Positions 55,885 through 64,000 of a DNA stretch of 64,000 bases are shown piece after piece. The position numbers and the translations under genes were made by a program. Numbering within the stretch: position 1 is the first letter of the stretch; each line of letters opens with the position of its first letter. This DNA comes from Papio anubis (lineage: Eukaryota > Chordata > Mammalia > Primates > Cercopithecidae): contig NC_044984.1 in assembly GCF_008728515.1 (NCBI RefSeq), positions 94,039,181 through 94,103,180 of the forward strand, given 5' to 3'. Below the pieces are notes generated by a model. It was not told where the DNA came from. It saw only the letters and a program-made list of their open reading frames with translations, and did no database searches.

Positions 55885-56574
55885 TCAGGAAACAACAGAT
55901 GCTGGAGAGTGTATGGAGAAATAGGAACGCTTTTACACTGTTGATGGGAGTTTGACCATTGTGGAAGGCAGTGTGGCAATTCCTCAAGGATCTAGAACTA
56001 GAAATAGCATTTGACCCAGCAACCCCATTACTAGGTATATACCCAAAGGATTATAAATCATTCTACTATAAAGGCACATGCACACGTATGTTTACTGCAG
56101 CATTATTACAAAATAGCAAAGACTTGGAACCAACCCAAATGCCCATCAATGATAGACTGGATAAAGAAAATGTGGCATATATATACCATGGAATACTATG
56201 CAGCCATAAGAAAGGATATGAGTTCACGTCCTTTGCAGCGACATGGATGAAGCTGGAAACCATCATTCTCAGCAAACCAACACAGGAACAGAAAACCAAA
56301 CACTGCATGTTCTCACTCATAAGTGGGAGTTAAACAATGAGAACATATGGACACAGGGAGGGGAACATCACACACTGGGGCCTGTTGAGGTCAGGGGGAA
56401 GGGGAGGGATAGCATTAGGAGAAATACCTAATGTAGATGACAGGTTGATGGGTGCAGCAAACCACCATGACACATGTATACCTATGTAACAAACCTGCAC
56501 ATTCTGCACATGTACCCCAGAACTTAAAGTACAATGAAAATAAATAAATAAATAAATAGAGCTAATTTTTTTCA

Positions 56575-56930
56575 AAAAGAACAAGATCATGTCCTTCGCA
56601 GGGATATGATCTAGGATGGGCCTAGAGGCCATTATCCCTAGCAAAATAACACAGGAAGAGAAAACCAAATACCATATGTTCTCACTTATAAGTGGGAACT
56701 AAGTGATGAGAATACATGGACACATAAAGGAGAACAATACACACTGGGGCCTATTGGAGGGTGGAAGGTGGTAGGAGGGAGAGGATCAGGAAAAATAACT
56801 AATGGGTACTAAGCTTAACACCTTGGTGATAAAATAATCTGTACCACAAACCCCCATGACACAAGTTTAGCTATGTAACACACCTGCACATGTATCCCTG
56901 AACTTAAACGAAAAAAAAAAAAAAAAAAAA
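56575..56930 (+). mobile_element. Second L1 3' end, 5' truncated
   Basis: AACAAGATCATGTCCTTCGC (ORF2 end), AACACACCTGCACATGTATC (3' UTR), A tail 56912-56932. More diverged than the L1 immediately upstream; direct tandem of two L1 3' ends. Confidence 0.85.
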
Positions 56931-57211
56931 AACAGTGGAGGCAATTGCAAACACAATAATGTCTTTGATTACATTAAAAATTGAAATATCAAAACATTCC
57001 CAGAAAAATTAAAAATAAAGAAAACCTAAGCAGAGTACTCACAAAAAAATTTTAATTTTTAAAAAGATCTAGATTTTATAATTTGACTTAACAAACAACA
57101 TAATAAAGACTGGTATGGAAGATGCAAAATTTTTAAATCTAAGTATGTCACTGTTTACTAAATTAGCAAAAATAAAAGTAAGTGAAATATACATTAAAAT
57201 GCACACTAGAA

Positions 57212-57517
57212 TTTGGCAGGGCACAGTGGATCATGCCTGTAATCCCAGCACTTTGAGAGGCCAAGGTGGGCAGATCATGAGGTCAGGAGTTCAAGACCAG
57301 CCTGACCAACATGGTGAAACCCCGTCTCTACTAAAAATACAAAAAAAATTAGCCAGGCGTAGTGGCATGCAACTGTAATCCCAGCTACTCAGGATGCTAA
57401 GGCAGGAGAATCGCTGGAACCCGGGAGGCAGAGGTTGCAGTGAGCTAAGATCGCACCACTGCCATCCAGCCTGGGCAACAGAGGGAGACTCTGGCTCAAA
57501 AAAGGAAAAAAAAAAAA
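57212..57517 (+). repeat. Alu (S type), full length
   Basis: GGCAGGGCACAGTGGATCATG start, A tail at 57500-57515. Target duplication: AATGCACACTAGAATTT (57198-57214) and AATGTACACTACAATTT (57516-57532), two mismatches. Confidence 0.9.
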
Positions 57518-57532
57518 TGTACACTACAATTT

Positions 57533-58654
57533 AATTTTTTATTCTCTGGTTGCTTTTATTTCAGTTACCGATATTAGAAGCTATTTTCTAGCATATCCTC
57601 ACAGCTTTGTACTTTTCCAGGCAGCGGCCATCAATATCTTCCTTTCTCTGAACTGGCCAAGAAATCTTGATAACAAATTATTTTGACCTCATGATATTAT
57701 ATCAGCTTCCTCTAAGTGCTTTCTCTAGTTTATAGCCTAGCAAGGAGAAACTCTGCCTTAATAATTCACATGGTATCTGATTTAAGTAACCTCTTCTATA
57801 CAGATACTTAATTATAATAAATTATATCAGAGTCTCTCAACAAAATGAACTTCTATTATTGTAAGCCTACGATATAGGGAAAGACTTTTGTCTCAAGCAC
57901 GACAAAATCTAGAGGTTCACCTGAAATAGAGATTAAAGAAAAAGACCTTTCAGTTCCTATGGCTACTGTTTCTTTAATTTTAGCACACATGTAATTTACC
58001 AATAATCTAATTTAGTCTCTCTATTTTTAAATGATTTTAAAGTATAACTTTGTCTCCATTATGAGCATATTTTTACAAGTTATTTCTAAAACTAAGTCTA
58101 TTTCTAAAACCACATTTTGGAATGACAAGTCATCTTTTCTCTCAGAATGAAATCTACAACCTAACTTTAATCTTTTATGCATAGAGAGGAAGAGAGGATT
58201 AATAAAGCAAATCTTATTCCAGTACAAATGGGAATCTCTACGTGGCTGGAGAGGTACATTTATGCTGAATAATTTTCAAGTTACATGTAACTTTATTCTG
58301 CAGTTTTCTATGCCTGTGGGACTGTGAAAGTAGGTGAAGTATTTGTCACCAACCATAAAAAATTATGAACTAAAGTAATAACACTACAATAACTAAGCTC
58401 GTCTCCAACAGATGTATTCTGTGGAAATTTCCCAAGACAACAGCCTTAGAAAATGGAGTAGTGTTAATTTCAACTAAAGTTCTCCATATTGAACTATATC
58501 TTACAGGTCTAAAGTTCTGATGCATCTTTAAATAGTGGGTTTTGAAAAAAGCTTCATACATCTTGGTAACTTTCTCAGCTTTAATTGTGTTGATTCTAAC
58601 AATCCTAATGAGAAAAAATAATGCCTAAAGCCAATGGTGATACCAGAAAGATAT
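57533..58654. other. Unassigned stretch
   Basis: No repeat or gene recognised on either strand. Confidence 0.35.
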
Positions 58655-58800
58655 TAAAATACAGCTGGCACTCATTATCCATGGGTTCCACATCTGCAGA
58701 CAAGAAGGGTCACCTAAGGAACTTGAGCATCCATGGCTTTTAGTATCCTTGGGGTTCCTGGGACCAATCCCCTGCAGATACTGAAAGATGACTATATCTG
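58655..58800. mobile_element. Tigger/MER2-like MITE remnant
   Basis: CTGGCACTCATTATCCATGGG at the left and CAATCCCCTGCAGATACTG then GATGACTATATCTG at the right, with GAACTTGAGCATCCATGGC between: the usual pattern of small pogo-type elements. Terminal repeats are eroded. Confidence 0.6.
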
Positions 58801-59371
58801 GAACATATAGATGAAATGAGACATTGGGAATAACAAAAGAGGGCGAAATGAAGGGGAAAGGTTTCAAGTGAATTAATTCTTACTCAAAAAAATCACACTA
58901 ATAGATTAATTTCTCCTTTTTAAGAGTCAATCACATGATAAGTCAATGTAATATTTCTCAATATACACTAAATAGTATAGAATTTGGTGAGGCACAGATT
59001 CCCTGAATTTGATCGACAGAAGTTTCTTATTTAAAGTACAAGACCATCATTAAAAGTTTCACTTACAACTGTAAACCTCAAGAAAGAACAGATGCTCTGA
59101 AGCATTCTTCACACTGTCCTTAAGTCCCTATGTCCACCTCTTCCTCTGCATTCAGATTAACTTCTGAAGGAAATCCTGAAATCAAGCAAATATAACACTA
59201 CAGCTACAGGCATTCCTTTTTTACTCTGTTTAGTTCGTCTTTCTTCAATACTAAAATTAAAGCTATACAACTGCCTTAGCAGCCTGAATAAATGTTCTAT
59301 CTTTGAAGGATTAGAAACCTGCAAATGGAAAAGACGTTATAAACAAAACAGTAATTTAAAAAGACACTTCA
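58801..59371. other. Unassigned stretch
   Basis: Nothing recognised. Confidence 0.35.
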
Positions 59372-59678
59372 GGCCAGGCGCGGTGGCTCACGCCTGTAAT
59401 CCCAGCACTTTGGGAGGCCGAGGCAGGCAGATCACCTGAGGTCAGAAGTTCAAGACCAGCTTGACTAATGTGGTGAAACCCTGTCTCTATTAAAAACACA
59501 AAAAATTAGCCGGGTGTGGTGGCACACGCCTGTAATCCCAGCTACTTAGGAGGTTGAGGCAGGAGAATTGCTTGAGCCTGGGAAATGGAGCCGAGATTGT
59601 GCCACTGCACTCCAGCCTGGGCGACAGAGTGAGACTCTATCTCAAAATAAAATAAAAATAAGTAAGTAAGTAAGTAAG

Positions 59679-59722
<44 letters not shown>
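59372..59722 (+). repeat. Alu with (TAAG)n(TAAA)n tail
   Basis: GGCCAGGCGCGGTGGCTCAC start and both arms. The second arm lacks about ten bases where GGTTGCAGTGA normally stands (GGGAAATGGAGCCGAGATTG at 59580). The tail has grown into GTAA then ATAA units at 59660-59720, a candidate polymorphic tetranucleotide repeat. Confidence 0.9.
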
Positions 59723-60755
59723 AAAAATTCAGAAGTATCTTTAGGAGCCCAAGAAGCCCTCCTAATGAAAAAAACACATAAATGCTTATTAAGGGGATCC
59801 TGATGAAAAGACTCAGGATGTTCAAAGTCTTAAATTTGTTTTAAAAACCTTCAAAGTATTAATAGTTATTCTAATACCTAATTCAATAAACAAAGAGAAC
59901 AATAAGGAAACATAACATAACTGATCACTGTAATTGTGCATAAATGCACATGCATAAAGAACCAATGATTAAAGACAGAAGTAACACTGATGTGAAGAAA
60001 CATTGATGTTGAAATATAGCAAACTAATGAGAAGCATAAGAACGGTAAACATTGTGCAAACTTGTCTCAAGCTCATCTTCATCAGATTTTAGCTTACGTT
60101 ATCCTATCTTCTCAGAAGTTCTTAATAGCATATAAAAATATCTCTAAGCACTTCAAAAAACAACACTAAGAAGAGTAAAATATGGTGGAGGTTTAATTCA
60201 TGTGGCTTCTCATTTATTGAAAATTCAGGGTCTCCATGCTTGCAATTTGCAAACAACTACAAACAGCTGCCTCAATTTTCTATCTTATCACTTGAGAAAA
60301 AGCACTAAAATCATTTTTAATGGTTTATTTTGTAAGCACAAATTGTAAGCATCAGATTGTGAAAGTATCTTGATGCTATAAACAAACAGTAAAATTACAA
60401 TTTACAATTTAGTTAAGAAAACAAAGAATATAACCTGTCATTTTATTCTTTTTAAAAATCTAACTGATTTAAATTAAATGCCATATTTCATTTGTCATAT
60501 AAGAAAATATAAATCCACCTCTCATATTAATAATTATATTTCAATTATACTTTATGATACAATATTTAACTACTGATCTAAAATATATATTTTCTTATTT
60601 TTAAAATACATTCCATAAATAAAAGACAATGATTTTCTAAATACTTAATGGTGTTCAAAGAAACAGAAAAAAACACAATAATAGGAGTTCATGAGCCATA
60701 TAAGGTTGGAAAAATATGCTCTTAGATAAGCCTAATTATTCCCACTCTACCAGTA
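59723..60755. other. Unassigned AT-rich stretch
   Basis: No repeat or gene recognised. Confidence 0.35.
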
Positions 60756-60870
60756 ATAACAAAAGACTCAGTTATGGAATTTGTGTCCACGTTTACATAA
60801 CTGGTGAGTAGCAACACTAGGGTTTAACCAGGGCCATGTAACTCTCAGCTTATTCTATGAAATCATGATA
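60756..60870 (+). repeat. MIR-like fragment
   Basis: ACATAACTGGTGAGTAGCAA, CTAGGGTTTAACCAGGGCCA, AACTCTCAGCTTATTC. Short and diverged. Confidence 0.55.
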
Positions 60871-61059
60871 TAAATGAACAAATGAATGAATTTTATTTCC
60901 CCAAGGTTTCTGAATCAAAAGCTATTTCCACACACTGGTAGATGGCTTCATTGTGCTGTCATTAATAACACAGATATAATTAAGGAAATAATTCAGTGTA
61001 ACAAATATTTTCTCTAGTCCCTATCCATGTGTTTGGTACTCAAAAATGAAATGCTGATG

Positions 61060-62560
61060 TATTAGCAATCTGGCTGTCAACCAATTCAAATTAAAATTCC
61101 ATTTACCAATGTCATCAATGACTTCCTAATGTCAACTCCAAAGGCACTTTCACAGTTTTCATTGCTTGTGGCCTCAGCAGTCAGTCATTTTCCCTCAAAT
61201 ATTCTCATTTAGTTCCTGTTATATTACCTTGAATTTTTTCTACCTCTTCATTCCCTTGCTCCTATACAATCATTGTAATGACGTAAGTATAAACATTAAC
61301 AAAAGTATATCAATGCAACAAAAAATATGACAGAGTCAGCAACATTATCTAGGACAGAGAGAGGTGCAAACTTCTAGATCCCAAAATTCTCACTAAGGAA
61401 TGGATGGTTGTGAATGACTGTATTGGAAAGTCACATCAGTTCAGACCTTAGAAGGCAGTATTGTCCCATCTGGGCATAGTCTTATATACAGAAGTAATCC
61501 AGCCTGCATCTGAGACAGGTGTATTCTTTTCTAATTTCAAGTTGTATAACATGTAACATGATTGCAAAAGTACTATACATAACACATCAAGCAGTTTTTT
61601 AAATCCTTAATCCTCACCCTCAGACTCTCTCTAGTCTGATGAAGCCTAGTCCCTCTAAATTCCTAAATTCAGTGTCATGGAACTGGAACTACAAATCCCT
61701 GGGAGTCATGCTATATAATCTATTCTAATTTCTTTCATAGACCCCATATTCCTTATATTCTTCAAACTCTCAAAAATAGAACCCTTCAAAGGCTCAGGTC
61801 TGAACCCCTTTCCCCTCCTTCAATATATCAAGCTTCTACCTTTGTGTTTATAATTCCACAGTCAGATCTCTTGCCCTAAAAGTTTTCCCAAGCTCCTTTT
61901 TCAAACCTCTTCCTGCTAGGCATCACCACCTTAGAATTTTGCAGTCACCTCAAGGTTAACATGTCTGAAACTAAACTTACCCTCTTTCTAACACAGCCAG
62001 TTTCCCTTCTTGTTTTCCCAGTTGCAGAAGAGAGTGATCCCTGATTTCCCCTCTTCTCCCTCTCTCCTGCAACCTACAGCCTAGTCTTGTAAATTCAGCC
62101 TTCCTAAGTTTCCTTCCTGACCACCCCAACCCTCATCTCGGCCCTCTTTCCCAGATAAATGCAACTGTTTCCTAATTGATTTCTACACAAACTGTCTCTT
62201 CCTCTCCCTCTGCTTAAACTATATTTCACACTTCACTTCCTGTTCAAAAATCTTTAATGGATTTCCATTGCCTATAAAATATATTTCATACTTTTTATCC
62301 AATTATTCAAAATTCGTGTTGGATCCCTGTCTCTCTAACCTCTTCTCTCTCTTCTCCAATACATCAGTCATCCAATCCAGTCAAATTGCTCCAAATAAAA
62401 CATGCAGTCCCACTTATGTGACGTTGCTTGAAAAGTTCTCACTGCCTAGAATGCTCTCCTTTCTCTCCTACACTTAACTAAGCCCTGCCTTTCAAAATTG
62501 GATTGCTATCTCAAATCTCTTTTATTAAACACATGTGAAAAATGAACCATTTTCTCATAA
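61060..62560 (+). mobile_element. L2 remnant, reverse transcriptase part to 3' region
   Basis: Sense L2 phrases in order: CAATGTCATCAATGACTTCC near 61109, TTAACATGTCTGAAACTAAAC near 61956, GATCCCTGATTTCCCCTC near 62036, TCTTTAATGGATTTCCATTGC near 62252, CCTGTCTCTCTAACCTC near 62326, CTGCCTAGAATGCTCTCC near 62442. Stops throughout. A decayed CR1/L2-clade LINE. Confidence 0.65.
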
Positions 62561-63234
62561 CCCTTGCCAAAAAACATCTAAACTTCTAAAGAATCCATCA
62601 AAAAGAAACACATGGGTACACCTAAAGTCTGAAAGTCAGGAGAAGAATAATGATACATGAATGCAAATTTCTTTTTCCTTCTATATTGAAAACACTTTTG
62701 CCCTCATGTGTTCACTTTCTATTCTTAAAGGTAGAGACTTAATTCTATTTTCTATAGCTCTTAAAGGCTGATAATGCAGTTATTATTATTGTGACTAGCT
62801 AGCTCATTTTGTTAGGGAAAGTATCACGGTACTGGGTTAAGTTTAAATATCCACATGGAATGGATAACTTCATTTATTTGGGTGCCACAAATTGCAACCC
62901 TGACCCTTCCCAGAAGTCTGTTAATATGTACCATGAACATCAAGGTAATGTTTGTGGCCAGATGAAAGTAAAAACAGCCTAAAGTGAATGCCCAACTGAT
63001 TTTATTTCCTTTAAATGGATTTGAAATAGAATATTTTATTATTAGTTACTTTGAATATTACTGATATTTACAAAAACATACTTCAAGTAAATCTGCCTAA
63101 AATTGGCTTGAGAGCTATCTGAAGAGATATTTCTCTTTAGATTTTGGGAAAAATATTTCTCATGGAATACCTTTCCAATTTTGCAGCATAAAAAATAGAA
63201 AACATGATTTTATTATCAAACTAATTTTTCAATT
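62561..63234. other. Unassigned stretch
   Basis: Nothing recognised. Confidence 0.3.
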
Positions 63235-63545
63235 TTCATTTATTTAACAAATAATACTTAGTATACTTATGCCAGAATTTTTCTAGATACCAGTAATATG
63301 GCAATAAACTAAGTAGATAAAGCTGCTGCTTTCAACTTTACATTCCAGTGGAAGGAGATAGAAAATAAACAAGTAAGCAAATATATAATACGTCAAATCA
63401 TGATAAGTACTCTAAAAAAAGATAAAACAGGGTAGTGGAAACAGAGAACACTAAGGAGGAGAACAGAGAAGACTTTATTGACAAGGTGAGATTTAGACAG
63501 ATATTTTAAGGATTATAGCTATTCATAAAATATGGAATATCAGTA
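63235..63545 (-). repeat. L2 fragment, minus strand
   Basis: CATTTATTTAACAAATAATAC, AGATACCAGTAATATGGCAA, CTTTACATTCCAGTGGAAGGA, ACAAGGTGAGATTTAGACAG: L2 3' region in reverse. Confidence 0.65.
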
Positions 63546-64000
63546 TAGCCAAAATTCAGGTAATACTGCTATGTAGTAACCTAATGTTTCCAGTTACATC
63601 ATTTAAATATTCTGTCCTACGGAATTAACAAATCCTGGGAGTGCAATATTTGTAAAAGCCTAGGCTGCAACCACCCTCAATCATCCGATATAGACACTAT
63701 AGTTTTCTAAGCTCCCTCCATCAGCAAGAGATTCCTTACTCAAAGCTGATTTGTACTGACCCTATGGGACACAAGCCCATTTCAAGGCTGCTGGCCATAG
63801 CTTGAAAAGAACCACTGAGACGTAACTGAACATTTCTGTTCAAGTAGGGCTGACCCTACCCCCACCTCCTATAAGCTTTCACCTGGACACATAATCCAGG
63901 GCTAATTAATCAATACATCCATCTCTTTGACAACTGGGATTGGCTCAGCAGTCAAAATGTGATCAAACTTAGAAATCTTGCTTGAATTTGGGGAAAGAAG
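63546..64000. other. Unassigned stretch at window end
   Basis: No repeat or gene recognised. Confidence 0.3.

Larger units (their letters stand above)
55245..56560 (+). mobile_element. Internally deleted primate L1 (5' UTR + 3' end)
   Basis: 55245-55640 matches the start of the primate L1 5' UTR (CAAGATGGCCAAATAGGAAC, GGTGATTTCTGCATTTCC). Then comes a 5'-truncated Alu (55645-55884), then ORF2 C-terminus and 3' UTR in the same direction (55886-56545), ending with an (AAAT)n tail. About 4-5 kb of L1 (rest of 5' UTR, ORF1, most of ORF2) is missing. ORF2 frame 55959-56333 is open (124 codons). Confidence 0.85.

Noticed and set aside
1..64000. A new coding system or CRISPR, phage or operon-type structure
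   Set aside because: The base composition, Alu/L1/LTR content and lack of dense ORFs show vertebrate nuclear DNA; no regularly spaced repeats or gene cluster were found.

Overview
The window is non-coding primate nuclear DNA made almost entirely of layered transposable elements. No host protein-coding exon, tRNA or rRNA gene could be recognised. Every long open frame belongs to a decayed LINE-1 (L1), endogenous retrovirus or MaLR, or is a shadow of one. Alu elements of the J, S and Y type make it primate. An LTR2/HERV-E-type provirus makes it catarrhine. Three young L1 3' ends (4.1, 20.5 and 41.3 kb) share diagnostic-looking 3' UTR changes, two with a tandem CATCAACTCGTCA-containing unit. I associate these with Old World monkey L1s rather than human L1PA, so a macaque, baboon or guenon is my best guess (from memory, not a database search).

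Layout. 0-7.1 kb: an Alu, then a long older primate L1 (+) carrying a nested MaLR LTR, a nested 5'-inverted young L1, an internal 154-bp duplication and a TG/TA microsatellite. 7.1-13 kb: an LTR-like unit, a mammalian-wide L1 (-), two Alus and a MaLR provirus fragment (-) inside an older LTR. 13-18.2 kb: an old L1 (+), TG tracts, an L2/MIR-like tail and a Tigger/MER2-type DNA transposon. 18.8-20.8 kb: an L1 (-) with an Alu and a young L1 3' end. 21-30 kb: sparse old repeats (L2, MLT1-like LTRs, MIR), a 57-bp tandem duplication and a second 5'-inverted L1.

30-44.4 kb is the most structured region. A MaLR/MLT1 LTR was split by a Tigger1 DNA transposon, which was split by an Alu and by a HERV-E-type provirus (33876-43854), which was itself split by a third 5'-inverted L1 (40417-41498). 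The provirus has both LTRs (about 5.5% different by hand count), a perfect 18-nt tRNA-Glu primer binding site, a polypurine tract and gag-pol-env order. All genes are broken, the protease active-site Asp is Asn, and a 101-bp piece of integrase is duplicated into env beside a perfect hairpin. The right end lacks a target duplication and joins an L1 fragment without a tail.

44.4-64 kb: L1M elements, Alus, a ~4%-diverged 0.3-0.37 kb local duplication (46.6 and 50.0 kb), L2/MIR relics, an internally deleted L1 that keeps its 5' UTR start and 3' end with an Alu between them, and L2-derived sequence at the right edge. I found no new functional system; the interest lies in rearrangement structure and the order of insertions.
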